A stretch of 64,000 bases of DNA from contig NZ_DATCTU010000091.1 of the NCBI RefSeq assembly GCF_036567765.1, positions 1-64,000 of the forward strand. Reading direction: 5' to 3'. This stretch comes from Pseudobacteroides sp. (GTDB lineage: Bacteria; Bacillota; Clostridia; Acetivibrionales; DSM-2933). Of this stretch, positions 28,867 to 40,156 are shown in pieces (the stretch's first letter is position 1; each line of letters opens with the position of its first letter). Below the pieces are notes generated by a model, which did not search any database, was not told where the DNA came from, and saw nothing but the letters and a program-made list of their open reading frames with translations. The position numbers and the translations under genes were made by a program.

Positions 28867-30327
28867 GTGGAACTTTTTGAACTGACAGCCCATGAGTTAA
28901 AAGATTTACTTCAAAATAAAAAAGCAAGTGCCGTAGAAATTACAGAGTCGGTGCTTGGTAGAATAGACAGTGTTGAAGGTAAAGTAGGCAGCTTCATTAC
29001 AGTGTGCAAGGAAGAAGCCTTAAAGAGAGCTAAAGACATCCAGGATAAGATGGATAAAGGTGAAGCAACATCACTGCTTAGCGGCATTCCTATGGCATTG
29101 AAGGACAATATGTGTACAGAGGGCATCAAAACCACTTGTGCATCCAAAATGTTAAATAACTTTATACCGCCCTATAACGCCACTGTTTCAAAAAAGCTTT
29201 TCCAGGAAGATACTGTTTTAGTTGGTAAGCTTAACATGGATGAATTTGCCATGGGAGGATCAACGGAGAACTCCTTCTTTAGAAAGACATGCAACCCATG
29301 GGATTTGGAAAGAGTCCCCGGGGGATCCAGCGGAGGGTCTGCAGCGTGTGTAGCAGCTGGTGAAGCCATATTTTCACTTGGCTCCGATACAGGGGGATCT
29401 ATAAGGCAGCCGGCATCCTTTTGCGGAGTAGTTGGATTAAAGCCTACATACGGTTCTGTATCAAGGTATGGACTTGTTGCATTTGCATCCTCATTGGATC
29501 AAATAGGGCCGTTGACGAAGGATGTAACCGACTGTGCACTGGTAATGAATGCGATCTGCGGTCATGATCCTATGGATTCAACATCTATAAAAACAAGCTA
29601 TCCTGATTTTACAAAGGCTTTGGTTAATGATGTAAAGGGTATGAAGGTTGGTATACCTAAGGAATATATAGGTGAAGGCCTAAACAGTGAAGTCAGGAAG
29701 TCGGTATTGGATGCTGTTGAGGTGTTAAGGAAGCTTGGAGCCCAGTGCGAGGAGTTTTCTCTGCCTATTACCGAGTATGCTATCCCGGCGTATTATATTA
29801 TATCGTCAGCAGAAGCAAGCTCCAACCTTGCAAGGTATGACGGTGTAAAATACGGCTATCGTGCAGAGAAATTCACTGACTTGATTGATCTTTACAAGCA
29901 GTCAAGGAGTGAGGGCTTCGGTGCCGAGGTTAAGAGAAGGATAATGCTTGGAACGTATGCATTGAGTTCGGGATATTATGATGCTTATTATAAGAAAGCC
30001 CTTCAGGTAAGGACCCTTATTAAAAACGGCTTTGACGAAGCCTTTTCAAAATATGACTTGGTATTAGGGCCAACTGCTCCATCCACTGCATACAAGATTG
30101 GTGAGAAAATGGACGACCCTCTTGAAATGTATCTGGGTGATATCTTCACTGTATCTGTTAATATAGCAGGATTACCGGGATTGGTTGTTACATGCGGCTT
30201 TGACGGAAATAATCTTCCCATAGGCTTGCAGCTCATCGGAAAGCCATTGGATGAAAGTACACTCCTTCGGGTTGGCTATACATTTGAACAGAACACGGAG
30301 TTTCATAAGCAAAGGGCGAAAATATAG
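28867..30327 (+). CDS. gatA: Asp/Glu-tRNA(Asn/Gln) amidotransferase subunit A
   Basis: 486 residues. The amidase that frees ammonia from Gln for transamidation. The amidase signature is complete: catalytic Lys in MALKDN (~80), [10 protein letters not shown] (~150-160), and the Ser of [11 protein letters not shown] (~175). The start is GTG 28867 with AGGAGG 10 bases upstream. It lies 52 bases after gatC. Confidence 0.97.
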   Translation: MELFELTAHELKDLLQNKKASAVEITESVLGRIDSVEGKVGSFITVCKEEALKRAKDIQDKMDKGEATSLLSGIPMALKDNMCTEGIKTTCASKMLNNFIPPYNATVSKKLFQEDTVLVGKLNMDEFAMGGSTENSFFRKTCNPWDLERVPGGSSGGSAACVAAGEAIFSLGSDTGGSIRQPASFCGVVGLKPTYGSVSRYGLVAFASSLDQIGPLTKDVTDCALVMNAICGHDPMDSTSIKTSYPDFTKALVNDVKGMKVGIPKEYIGEGLNSEVRKSVLDAVEVLRKLGAQCEEFSLPITEYAIPAYYIISSAEASSNLARYDGVKYGYRAEKFTDLIDLYKQSRSEGFGAEVKRRIMLGTYALSSGYYDAYYKKALQVRTLIKNGFDEAFSKYDLVLGPTAPSTAYKIGEKMDDPLEMYLGDIFTVSVNIAGLPGLVVTCGFDGNNLPIGLQLIGKPLDESTLLRVGYTFEQNTEFHKQRAKI

Positions 30328-30351
30328 GATTACAAAAGAAGGGTGATGACA

Positions 30352-31785
30352 ATGGATTACGAATTGGTAATAGGTTTGGAAGTTCATGCAGAGCTGTCAA
30401 CTAAATCAAAAATATACTGCTCATGTACAACTGAGTTCGGCGGAGATGTTAATACTCATTGCTGTCCTATATGTACTGGGATGCCGGGTGTTTTGCCTGT
30501 TTTAAACAAAAAGGTTATTGAGTATGCTGTTAAGGCAGGGCTCGCTACAAACTGCGAGATTGCAAGATTCAGCAAACAGGACAGAAAGAATTACTTTTAT
30601 CCTGATCTGCCTAAAGCTTATCAGGTTTCACAGTTTGATCTGCCCATATGTAAGAACGGGTATATTGATATAGAAGTAAACGGAGAACAAAAAAGAATCG
30701 GTCTTACCAGGATTCACATAGAAGAAGATGCAGGAAAGCTCATACATGATGAATGGGATAGAGGAACCCTTGTTGATTACAACAGGTGCGGGGTGCCGCT
30801 GATCGAAATAGTGTCTGAGCCTGACATAAGGTCGGCTGAAGAGGCAAAGGCATTTTTGGAAACATTGAAGGCTATTTTGGAGTATATAGATGTATCGGAC
30901 TGCAAGATGCAGGAAGGATCTTTAAGGGCAGACGTTAACCTGTCTATAAGGCCTGTAGGACAGAAGGAATTCGGTACAAGAACAGAAATGAAAAACCTCA
31001 ACTCTTTCAAGGCTATTTTAAGGGCAATTGAAGGAGAGTTCAAGAGACAGAAAACCGAGCTCGAATACGGCGGAGTTATCATACAGGAAACAAGACGCTG
31101 GGATGATAACAAAGGAACAAGCTATGCAATGAGGAGCAAGGAAGAGGCTCATGACTACAGGTATTTCCCTGAGCCTGACTTGGTACCTATCGTACTTGAA
31201 GACAGTTATATTGAAGAGATAAGATCTTCACTTCCTGAGCTTCCTGAAGCAAGGAAAAAGAGGTATATGGAGGATTATGCATTGCCCGAGTATGACTCGG
31301 CGATACTTACTTCGTCAAAGTATTATGCTGATTTCTTTGAAGAGGCTGTTAAGATGAGCAATAACGCAAAAGCGGTCAGCAACTGGATAATGGGTGACCT
31401 GATGAGGATTTTGAAGGAGAAGGAGATGGAAGCCAGTGAGATACCTTTTCCAGCAGAGTACTTGGCTAAGCTTGTTAAGCTCATAGACAGCGGCAAAATC
31501 AGCGGAACAATCGCCAAGAAAGTTTTTGATAAAATGTTTCAGACTAAAAAAGATCCTGAGGTTATTGTAAAAGAAGAAGGACTTGAGGTTGTTAATGATG
31601 AAGGTGCACTTGTAGGCATTGTTAAGAAAATACTTGAGGCCAACCCCCAGTCTGTTGCAGACTTCAAGAGCGGTAAGGAAAAAGCCTTCGGCTTCCTTGT
31701 GGGACAGTGTATGAAGGAAAGCAGAGGAAAGGGCAATCCTCAAATAATCAACAAGATTCTCAAAGAAGAGCTTGAAAAACTCTGA
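30352..31785 (+). CDS. gatB: Asp/Glu-tRNA(Asn/Gln) amidotransferase subunit B
   Basis: About 477 residues. Activates the Glu/Asp on mischarged tRNA. It begins [15 protein letters not shown] and has [29 protein letters not shown] and the C-terminal YqeY-like tail domain. ATG 30352 is preferred over GTG 30343 and ATG 30346 because AGAAGGG is then 8 bases away. Follows gatA closely. Confidence 0.97.
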   Translation: MDYELVIGLEVHAELSTKSKIYCSCTTEFGGDVNTHCCPICTGMPGVLPVLNKKVIEYAVKAGLATNCEIARFSKQDRKNYFYPDLPKAYQVSQFDLPICKNGYIDIEVNGEQKRIGLTRIHIEEDAGKLIHDEWDRGTLVDYNRCGVPLIEIVSEPDIRSAEEAKAFLETLKAILEYIDVSDCKMQEGSLRADVNLSIRPVGQKEFGTRTEMKNLNSFKAILRAIEGEFKRQKTELEYGGVIIQETRRWDDNKGTSYAMRSKEEAHDYRYFPEPDLVPIVLEDSYIEEIRSSLPELPEARKKRYMEDYALPEYDSAILTSSKYYADFFEEAVKMSNNAKAVSNWIMGDLMRILKEKEMEASEIPFPAEYLAKLVKLIDSGKISGTIAKKVFDKMFQTKKDPEVIVKEEGLEVVNDEGALVGIVKKILEANPQSVADFKSGKEKAFGFLVGQCMKESRGKGNPQIINKILKEELEKL

Positions 31786-31849
31786 TATGAAAGACTCTGA
31801 TAAGGGGTATTAATTAATTCAGAAATTTAAATATAAAATTGCTTCGTAT

Positions 31850-31910
31850 AAGGAAATTTACTTGGCCTATTGTTCTAACAGTATTCTGTAAGAGGCCATG
31901 TAAATTTCTT
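31850..31910 (+). terminator. Terminator of the gatCAB operon
   Basis: A long stem with one bulge (31850-31868 with 31893-31910) around a 24-base loop; the 3' arm ends in TTTCTTATT. Confidence 0.65.
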
Positions 31911-32040
31911 ATTGAAGTATCTAAATGTTTTGCAATAATCATTTGACATTTGTAAGATGTTGTGAAATATTTTCCTTGATGTATATGTTGCAAAAATTCA
32001 GAAAAACGCTATACATTTATTATGTCAGGAGAGTGTGATA

Positions 32041-33684
32041 ATGCGTTTTCTACTTTCAACCAACGGCATTTTGCCCGTCATATCTGCGATTTTGTCGTTT
32101 TTTATGGTTGTATATTTCATGTTTAAAGCAAAGAAATCCAGTCTTTTTATATGCTATGTATGCTGCCAGACATTGGTGTTTGTGTGGTCTTTAGGCTATG
32201 CATGTGAGCTCATGGCACAGGAGTATTCAAACAAGCTGATATTCATGAAAGTTAATTATTTTTGCATATGCTTTTTAAGCTTGGGCTGGCTGATATTTTG
32301 TAACCTTTTTGCTGAAAACAGGAGTTTTTTTAAGAAAAAATCCATTATACCTGCTGCTCTTATTCCTTTTGTTAACTATTTAGTTGTATTGACCAACGAT
32401 TATCATAAGATATTTAAAGACAGCATTGGTGGTGACAACGGCAGAAGGGTTTACTTCTGGATAATAGTTTTTGTAACCTATGTGTACATTTTTCTGGGAA
32501 TACTGGTTCTAACTAGAAAATACAGTAAACAAATCAGGATTCTAAAGATTCAGACTCTAGCTCTAATACTGGCAGTTCTTATACCCATTATATCCAATTT
32601 TTTATCTGTTACAGGCATTGTAAAGGTAAATTATGACCTGACACCTGTAAGCTTTTCTCTTACAATGCTTATAGTAGCTATTGCAACTTTTAAGTACAGG
32701 TTTCTTGATCTTGTACCCATTGCGAGAAGAGAAATTGTTGAGAAAATGAATGATTCGGTACTGGTTTTTAATTTAAGCAATAAGGTTATAGACTGGAACA
32801 TGGCTTTTCTGTCAAACATACTAGCAGATGAAGACAGCTTAAAGGACGTTGATATAAGCTTGGTCTTCAGTAAGATAAAGTCAATATCAACAGGAGAAAT
32901 AGATGCTGGGTTTATAGAATGTGTTATGGGACAAAAGCCTTCTATGATATCTACTGAAATAACAATAATACATCCCACCCCCAAAACCTATCATGTAAAG
33001 CTTCAGCCTGTTTTGAACAGGCATGGGGATATGCTAGCTAAGACATTGACATTTACTGACATTACATTATATAGAGAGCTGACCATTACAAAGGAACGAA
33101 ACAGAATTGCCCATGATGTGCATGATACATTAGGGCATACAATGACACTGCTCATCTCAGTCCTTGAGGTGGCCAACATAACTTATAAGAGCGATGTGGA
33201 CACTACAGGAGATAAGCTTAAAGAGGCATTGAAGATATCCAAGGAGGGACTTAAGGAGCTTCGCAGATCGATAACAGGTTTGAGGCCGGAAAAGCTTAAT
33301 TCAAATAGCCTTATAACATCACTCAATAACATGTTTTCGGATTTCAGACTGTCAGGTGTGGAGATTGATTTTACCTCTGAGGGAATGGAGCCTCATGATA
33401 TTGAGAGGTATTCTGATATTGTATATAGAGTATGTCAGGAAGCCTTGACCAACTCCATTAAGCATGGCAAAGCTAAAAACGTCAGTATAATTTTGAGATT
33501 CGATGCAAAAATGATTAAGCTCTTTATTTTGGATGATGGTATTGGCTGCGGTAAAATTGTAAAGGGATTTGGTTTGTCCGGAATGGAGGAGAGGTTAAAA
33601 GCGGTCAATGGAACAATAATCTATGGTTCGGATGGCGAAAGCGGTTTTAACTTAAGAGTGGAAATTCCTCTTAATAAAAGTTAA
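32041..33684 (+). CDS. Sensor histidine kinase, NarL/LiaS-type (7TM N-terminus)
   Basis: About 547 residues. Roughly 210 N-terminal residues hold seven membrane helices of the 7TM histidine-kinase type; a PAS-like linker (~230-345) follows. The HisKA_3 box is ERNRIAHDVHDTLGHT, with phospho-His near 363, and the ATPase domain has EALTNSIKHG, DDGIGCG and GFGLSGMEERL. ATG 32041 has AGGAG 8 bases upstream; GTG 32035 overlaps less well. It is followed 23 bases later by its response regulator. The signal is unknown. Confidence 0.92.
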   Translation: MRFLLSTNGILPVISAILSFFMVVYFMFKAKKSSLFICYVCCQTLVFVWSLGYACELMAQEYSNKLIFMKVNYFCICFLSLGWLIFCNLFAENRSFFKKKSIIPAALIPFVNYLVVLTNDYHKIFKDSIGGDNGRRVYFWIIVFVTYVYIFLGILVLTRKYSKQIRILKIQTLALILAVLIPIISNFLSVTGIVKVNYDLTPVSFSLTMLIVAIATFKYRFLDLVPIARREIVEKMNDSVLVFNLSNKVIDWNMAFLSNILADEDSLKDVDISLVFSKIKSISTGEIDAGFIECVMGQKPSMISTEITIIHPTPKTYHVKLQPVLNRHGDMLAKTLTFTDITLYRELTITKERNRIAHDVHDTLGHTMTLLISVLEVANITYKSDVDTTGDKLKEALKISKEGLKELRRSITGLRPEKLNSNSLITSLNNMFSDFRLSGVEIDFTSEGMEPHDIERYSDIVYRVCQEALTNSIKHGKAKNVSIILRFDAKMIKLFILDDGIGCGKIVKGFGLSGMEERLKAVNGTIIYGSDGESGFNLRVEIPLNKS

Positions 33685-33707
33685 TGAGATTAATATGAGG
33701 TGTCTTA

Positions 33708-34355
33708 ATGATAAAGGTATTGATTGTGGATGATCAGGCGATGCTCAGACAAAGCCTGAAGTTTATTATTGAACAGGATAGTGCAATAGAGGTTGCAGCA
33801 ACTGCCGGTAATGGAGAAGATGCATTCAGGCTGTGCAGTGAATTAAACCCTGATGTGGTTTTAATGGACATCATGATGCCTGTTTGTGACGGTATTGAAG
33901 GCACAAGGATAATAAAGTCAACGTACCCTAACATAAAGGTTATTATTCTTACAACGTTTAATAATGATGAAAATATAAAAAATGCTTTGCAAAACGGAGC
34001 GGCAGGCTATCTTTTGAAGGATGCTGATCCTGAAGATCTGATTCTTGCAATCAAAAGCGTTGCAAAAGGTATGAGCATCATTCACCATGACGTTTTTGAC
34101 AATGTAGTAAAAAAGGTAAGCCACATTGAGCCTCAAAAATCAACTGAGGTTAATGGTCCTGATATACATTTTACAGACAGGGAGCTTGATGTAATAAGGC
34201 TTATTGTTGACGGCAAAAGCAATAAAGAAATAGGGTCAGAGCTTTTTATTACAGAGGGCACTGTAAAGAACATAATTACAGGGACTTTGGATAAAGCGGG
34301 GGTAAAGGACAGGACCCAATTGGCTGTATACGCAATAAAAAACCATATAGTATGA
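33708..34355 (+). CDS. LuxR/NarL-family response regulator
   Basis: 215 residues: a receiver domain with the DD pair (VDDQAM), phospho-acceptor Asp in VLMDIMMP (~53) and Lys in LLKDAD (~104), then a LuxR-type helix-turn-helix, LTDRELDVIRLIVDGKSNKEIG...EGTVKNI. Partner of the kinase just upstream. The target may include the DUF2339 gene 144 bases downstream, as an inference from position. Confidence 0.94.
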   Translation: MIKVLIVDDQAMLRQSLKFIIEQDSAIEVAATAGNGEDAFRLCSELNPDVVLMDIMMPVCDGIEGTRIIKSTYPNIKVIILTTFNNDENIKNALQNGAAGYLLKDADPEDLILAIKSVAKGMSIIHHDVFDNVVKKVSHIEPQKSTEVNGPDIHFTDRELDVIRLIVDGKSNKEIGSELFITEGTVKNIITGTLDKAGVKDRTQLAVYAIKNHIV

Positions 34356-34499
34356 CTTAAGTCACTTTGTGATACCATGACTTTCGGCTGTCAAGTTGTG
34401 ACCTGGGATATCTGGGAATAACAATAAAATCCATCTATAATTTAAATATAACATTCAAAACAAATTGTTTTATTTAAATTTTGAAAGGATGGAGTAAAT

Positions 34500-36062
34500 A
34501 TGAACAACTTGTTCAAAAAACACTGGATAACCCTTCTGGGTGCGGTATTTATGTTTCTTACCTTCTCGTACCTGTTTAGATTTGCTGTAGACAAGGGATG
34601 GATATCCAATCAATTGAAAATCATGATTGGTATAGTGGCAGGAACAGGTTTTGCAGTTGGTGGTGTAACTGCAGGACAAAAGGGAAAGTCAGCATTAAAT
34701 GAGATTTTATCAGGTCTTGGAGCTTCTTTGATTTATACTACATTTGCCTTTGCGGGTATTTATTACTCTATGTGGAGCCCTATGACAGTATTCCTGCTGA
34801 TGGTTGCAGTGACATTGATGATTAGTGTATATTCCTATAGGCTTGATTTAAGGATCCTTATGAATATCGGTTTATTGGGGGCACTAATAGCTCCATTAGT
34901 CATGAAATCGGAAAATGCTATTTTTACACTTTTTCTCTACCTTCTGGTTATAAATTCAGCTGCATTCTATGTCAGTGTCAATAAAAAATGGCCTGAATTG
35001 AGGCTGATCCCATTTTTGGCAACATGGATACTTTATTCAACTTACTACCTGTACTATCAGCCTGATAGCTGGCAATTCTCATTCAAATATGCCTCAGCAG
35101 CATTTATGTTCTATGTTATAAGTTTTGTAATATCATCATGGAAGGACGGCAAGAATTTTAACGGACTCAACCTGTATCTTGGCATATCAAACGGAATAAT
35201 TTTCGGAATTTGGTCCGTCATTATAATGAATGGTATTACATCCTTCTCCTTAATACTTGGAGCAATCGGAATGGTTTATGTTGGTGCAGCTCTTGTGGTG
35301 TATGGAATGCTTAAAAAATTCACCGCAGCTGTTATGTTAAAGCTCTTTGCAGGTGCACTATTGATTCTAATTGCATTGAATGATATAGGTACAGGCCTTG
35401 ACATAAAACCGATGATCTCAGTATACTTATGGATCTTGGTTGCGGCGGTGGTATTTGTTGCAGCTCAAATAAAGAAATTGGACTACCTTAAGATAACCGC
35501 AATAACAATATGGGTTATCACATCGATTTACTGGTACTATACAACATGGACAACTCCAATAGGCAACTGGTTCGGCACTTTTATACCCATATTCAACTTT
35601 TCGGGAATGGCTTGGGTGCTGCTTGCAGCTTTCGGTTTTTGCTTATCAGTTAAATTGAAGCTCAATATATTTAATAACAAGGAAGATAACGACTCCTTTA
35701 ATTATTATATAAGCAACACATTTGCAATTATAAGCCATATAATCGTCGGAGGTCTCCTAACCTTCCAGATTGATAACCTTTGGGAAAATTACAAAATAAC
35801 CTTCATTGATCTCAGGCTTACATATTCAATTACATGGGGAATTTATGCACTATTGATATTCATATGGGGGGCATACAGCAAGCAGGCATTATTCAGATGG
35901 TTTGGCTCGGCGGTTCTGGTCCTGGTGGCTGTGAAAACAATATTTATAGACCTTTCAAGTGCCGACACAATAGCCAAAATACTGGTGCTGTTCGTATTAA
36001 GCGTTATAACCTTTGCCATATCCTATATAAACAACATATGGAAGAATGAAGAAGATTCTTAG
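34500..36062 (+). CDS. DUF2339 multi-pass membrane protein
   Basis: 520 residues with roughly 15 hydrophobic segments and almost no soluble part. The stretch KIMIGIVAGTGFAVGG followed by GLGASLIYTTFAFAG matches DUF2339 family proteins, whose function is unknown. ATG 34500 follows GGATGGAG. It is followed by a strong terminator, so it ends a unit that may include or follow the two-component genes. Confidence 0.8.
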   Translation: MNNLFKKHWITLLGAVFMFLTFSYLFRFAVDKGWISNQLKIMIGIVAGTGFAVGGVTAGQKGKSALNEILSGLGASLIYTTFAFAGIYYSMWSPMTVFLLMVAVTLMISVYSYRLDLRILMNIGLLGALIAPLVMKSENAIFTLFLYLLVINSAAFYVSVNKKWPELRLIPFLATWILYSTYYLYYQPDSWQFSFKYASAAFMFYVISFVISSWKDGKNFNGLNLYLGISNGIIFGIWSVIIMNGITSFSLILGAIGMVYVGAALVVYGMLKKFTAAVMLKLFAGALLILIALNDIGTGLDIKPMISVYLWILVAAVVFVAAQIKKLDYLKITAITIWVITSIYWYYTTWTTPIGNWFGTFIPIFNFSGMAWVLLAAFGFCLSVKLKLNIFNNKEDNDSFNYYISNTFAIISHIIVGGLLTFQIDNLWENYKITFIDLRLTYSITWGIYALLIFIWGAYSKQALFRWFGSAVLVLVAVKTIFIDLSSADTIAKILVLFVLSVITFAISYINNIWKNEEDS

Positions 36063-36123
36063 GTTATTGAAAAAGTTTTGATAAAGTTTTTTAATTATGC
36101 AAATAAACATATATATTTATCCT

Positions 36124-36181
36124 ACTGGACTTTTGTCTGCATGATTTGTATATTATACGACAAAAGCTCCAGTAATTTTTT
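36124..36181 (+). terminator. Terminator after the DUF2339 gene
   Basis: A 14-bp stem with one bulge (ACTGGA...GACAAAAG...CAGT) followed by AATTTTTT. Confidence 0.85.
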
Positions 36182-36229
36182 ATGTATTCACTTCAAAATA
36201 TATAATCTAAAATTTATTTTAATAAAATC

Positions 36230-36259
36230 TTGTATACAATGAACAATTTATATTATAAT
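36230..36259 (+). promoter_or_regulatory. Promoter and structured leader of pta-ackA
   Basis: TTGTAT (36230-36235), 18 bases, TATAAT (36254-36259). The ~95-base leader contains two overlapping hairpin options around 36273-36305, where ATCAGGT can pair with a left arm (ACACTGATG) or with a right arm (ACCTGGT). Nothing else is seen in the 298-base gap. Confidence 0.6.
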
Positions 36260-36315
36260 ATCTATGGCTGGAAACACTGATGACATCAGGTGTTATGACC
36301 TGGTGATAATAATAA

Positions 36316-37359
<1,044 letters not shown>

Positions 37360-37416
37360 TTGGCAGGGCAGATTTACTTAAAATAATTACTATTATGTAA
37401 AGATAGGAGAATATCA

Positions 37417-38613
37417 ATGAAAATATTAGTTATTAACACAGGAAGCTCTTCATTGAAATATCAGTTGATAGATACCATGAATGAAGCGGTATTGGCAAAA
37501 GGAAACTGTGACAGGATTGGAATTGAAAACTCATTTATAAAGCACACAAAGATGGGAGCAGATGCGGTTGTTATAGAAAAGGATATGGCTAACCATAAGG
37601 TTGCCATACAACAGGTTCTTAATGCTCTCACAGATAAAGACATCGGCGTAATATCAGATATGTCTGAAATAGCTGCTGTTGGTCACAGGGTTGTTCATGG
37701 AGGAGAGAAATTCCATGATTCGGTTATAATTGATGATGATGTAATGGAAGCATTAAGAGATTGCATCGAATTGGCACCTCTTCATAACCCTCCAAATATA
37801 ATAGGTATTGAAGCATGCCAGCATGAAATGCCCGGCACACCTATGGTAGCGGTTTTTGATACAGCTTTTCATCAGACCATGCCCAAACATGCATATCTCT
37901 ATGCATTACCATATGAAATATATGAAAAATATGGGGTCAGAAAGTATGGATTTCATGGCACTTCCCACAAGTATGTTGCAAACAGGGCAGCTGAAATGAT
38001 TGGAAAACCGCTTGAAAAAACAAATCTTATTACCTGCCACCTGGGTAATGGTGCAAGCATATGTGCAGTCAGAAACGGTAAGTCTGTAGAAACCAGTATG
38101 GGATTTACTCCACTGGCAGGACTTGCTATGGGAACAAGATGCGGTACAATAGACCCTGCTGTGATTTCTTACCTTATGGACAAAGAAAAGATGTCGGTTA
38201 AGGATATAAATGACTACTTGAATAAAAAGTCAGGGGTTCTTGGTATATCCGGTGTAAGCAGCGACTTCAGAGATATTGAAGCAGCGGCAGATGAAGGAAA
38301 TGAAAGAGCGGCACTGGCAATCGAAATATTCTGCTACAGGGTTAAAAAATATATCGGAGAGTACGCAGCAGTTATGGATGGTGTAGATGCTATTATCTTT
38401 ACAGCAGGGATTGGTGAAAATAACCCTCTGGTTAGAAAGAAAGTTCTAACAGGTATGGACTACATGGGAATTGATATTGACTGGGAAAAGAATGGAGTAA
38501 AAGGCAAGGAATTGGACATCAGTGCTCCTAATGCAAAGGTGAGGACTTTGGTGGTTCCAACCAATGAAGAGCTTGCTATTGCAAGAGAAACAATAAAACT
38601 TCTAAAAAAATAA
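37417..38613 (+). CDS. ackA: Acetate kinase
   Basis: 398 residues. Makes ATP and acetate from acetyl phosphate. Both family signatures are present: [11 protein letters not shown] at the N-terminus, with GHRVVHGG (~90) and the catalytic region FDTAFH (~148), GTSHKYV and [18 protein letters not shown]. Completes the Pta-AckA ATP-yielding branch. The acetate transporter at 41753-42370 lies nearby. Confidence 0.97.
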   Translation: MKILVINTGSSSLKYQLIDTMNEAVLAKGNCDRIGIENSFIKHTKMGADAVVIEKDMANHKVAIQQVLNALTDKDIGVISDMSEIAAVGHRVVHGGEKFHDSVIIDDDVMEALRDCIELAPLHNPPNIIGIEACQHEMPGTPMVAVFDTAFHQTMPKHAYLYALPYEIYEKYGVRKYGFHGTSHKYVANRAAEMIGKPLEKTNLITCHLGNGASICAVRNGKSVETSMGFTPLAGLAMGTRCGTIDPAVISYLMDKEKMSVKDINDYLNKKSGVLGISGVSSDFRDIEAAADEGNERAALAIEIFCYRVKKYIGEYAAVMDGVDAIIFTAGIGENNPLVRKKVLTGMDYMGIDIDWEKNGVKGKELDISAPNAKVRTLVVPTNEELAIARETIKLLKK

Positions 38614-38635
38614 GGTTTTGAGATTATTATAGTTA

Positions 38636-38736
38636 AGGCATGATTAAAGAATTACTTACCGTTGCGAGTGTGAGTTCACGAAATTAAGTGGACTCGAAAA
38701 CGAGCATATACGGTAAGTTATTTCTTTAACATGCCT
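38636..38736. repeat. 101-bp imperfect inverted repeat with nested hairpins
   Basis: The arms of about 27 bases (AGGCATG...CTTACCGT and its complement) match at all but a few positions. Inside are GAGTTCAC/GTGGACTC (one G-T) and CTCG-AAAA-CGAG, which compete. It is separate from the terminator that follows and has no open frame. It could be a MITE-like element or a structured RNA tail. Confidence 0.6.
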
Positions 38737-38743
38737 AAATATA

Positions 38744-38787
38744 AAAAGAGCTGATATCCATTTGTTTATATTTCGGGCAGCTCTTTT
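38744..38787 (+). terminator. Terminator of pta-ackA
   Basis: A 10-bp stem AAAAGAGCTG/CAGCTCTTTT with a 24-base loop, followed by AATTTTG. Confidence 0.75.
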
Positions 38788-38847
38788 AATTTTGTTATAT
38801 AATATGGTATATTACAAATGATTAAATATTTCTTTGGGAGATGCGAT

Positions 38848-39462
38848 ATGCAAATAATAATTATAGGATGCGGCAAGGTCGGTTCAAAATTTGCACAGAT
38901 GATGTCGGAGGAAGGACATGATGTAGTTGTTGTGGACAACAACAGCAGCTCATTTAAATCGCTAGGATTGTCTTTTAACGGGCTAACCGTAACAGGTGTC
39001 CCTATCGATCAGGATGTTTTAAAACAGGCAGGTATTGAGACTGCAGATGTGTTTATAGCATTGACACCTGACGACAATATAAATATTATGGCCTGTCAGG
39101 TTGCAAAGGAGATATTTAATGTTCCTCAGGTTTTAGCCAGAATTTTTAACCCCGAGCGGGAAGATGTGTTTCATCAATTCGGACTTGACACCATATGTCC
39201 TACCAATGTAACTGTAGATGTAATAAGATCCTTTGTTTTTGGAGAAAAGGGTGTATCCAGGTACACTTTGGGAAGCAATTTAATATCCTTTAAAAAGGAA
39301 AAGGTTCAAAAAAAATATGAAGGGAAAAAGATTTCCTCAATCAAGTTAAGGAAAGGCTTATTCATATTTGGTATAGTTAGAAACGGAACATTCAATTTTG
39401 CATTTCCATCGTTAAAGGTTAGTGCGGAAGATACTTTGGTAATAGCAGAAAAAGTTGATTAG
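38848..39462 (+). CDS. TrkA/KtrA-type potassium channel regulator (RCK), first copy
   Basis: 204 residues; ATG 38848 with GGGAG 7 bases upstream. The N-terminal Rossmann NAD-binding domain starts IIIGCGKVGSKFAQMM with an acidic DNN end of strand 2; a TrkA-C domain follows (~135-204). Such proteins gate potassium uptake channels by binding nucleotides. First of two RCK genes before a TrkH/KtrB channel. Confidence 0.88.
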   Translation: MQIIIIGCGKVGSKFAQMMSEEGHDVVVVDNNSSSFKSLGLSFNGLTVTGVPIDQDVLKQAGIETADVFIALTPDDNINIMACQVAKEIFNVPQVLARIFNPEREDVFHQFGLDTICPTNVTVDVIRSFVFGEKGVSRYTLGSNLISFKKEKVQKKYEGKKISSIKLRKGLFIFGIVRNGTFNFAFPSLKVSAEDTLVIAEKVD

Positions 39463-39472
39463 GAGGCTCATA

Positions 39473-40129
39473 ATGTTTATTGTTATTGCAGGCGGCGGGA
39501 AAGTTGGCTATTATCTTATAAAAAATTTGATTCCTCGAGAGCACCAAATCGTTGTGATTGAGCCCATTACAGAGATATGCCATAAAATAGCAGATGAATT
39601 AAATATTCCTGTAATAAATGGGGATGGAACGGACATTGCCAAGCTAAATCAGATAAACTTGTCTAAGGCGGATATTTTTATTGCGGTAACGGGCAAAGAT
39701 GAAGAAAATCTGATTGCGTGTCAGCTTGCAAAGAAAAACTTTGGAGTAAGAAGAACTATTGCCAGAGTAAATAACCCCAAAAATATAGCGGTTTTTGAGC
39801 GTTTGGGAGTTGATATTGCTGTAAGCAGCACATCTATTATTACTGATCTTATTGAACAGGAAGTTGATAGCTCAGGGGTTAAAACCATAATGAAATTAAA
39901 AAAGGGTAAAATAGTTTTATTGGAGATAGATATTACAATCGGACATGCTATATGTGGAAAGACATTGAAGGACATAGTACTCCCAAAGGATTGTATATTT
40001 ATATCAATAATTAGAGAAAATGAAGTAATTATGCCAAATGGCTTCACCATAATAAAAAGCGGAGATTGTATAATAGCAGCAACATCCGAAGAAAAGCAGC
40101 AGGAATTGAGGGAATATTTCAAGGTGTAG
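39473..40129 (+). CDS. TrkA/KtrA-type potassium channel regulator (RCK), second copy
   Basis: About 218 residues; ATG 39473 follows AGGAGG, 10 bases after the first RCK gene. It has IAGGGKVGYYL, the acidic VIEP and a TrkA-C domain. The two copies are distinct paralogs rather than a recent duplicate. Paired short RCK proteins may form heteromers on the channel, in place of one fused TrkA. Confidence 0.88.
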   Translation: MFIVIAGGGKVGYYLIKNLIPREHQIVVIEPITEICHKIADELNIPVINGDGTDIAKLNQINLSKADIFIAVTGKDEENLIACQLAKKNFGVRRTIARVNNPKNIAVFERLGVDIAVSSTSIITDLIEQEVDSSGVKTIMKLKKGKIVLLEIDITIGHAICGKTLKDIVLPKDCIFISIIRENEVIMPNGFTIIKSGDCIIAATSEEKQQELREYFKV

Positions 40130-40156
40130 GAAAAAATAGAAGGGTAGGTACAATTT

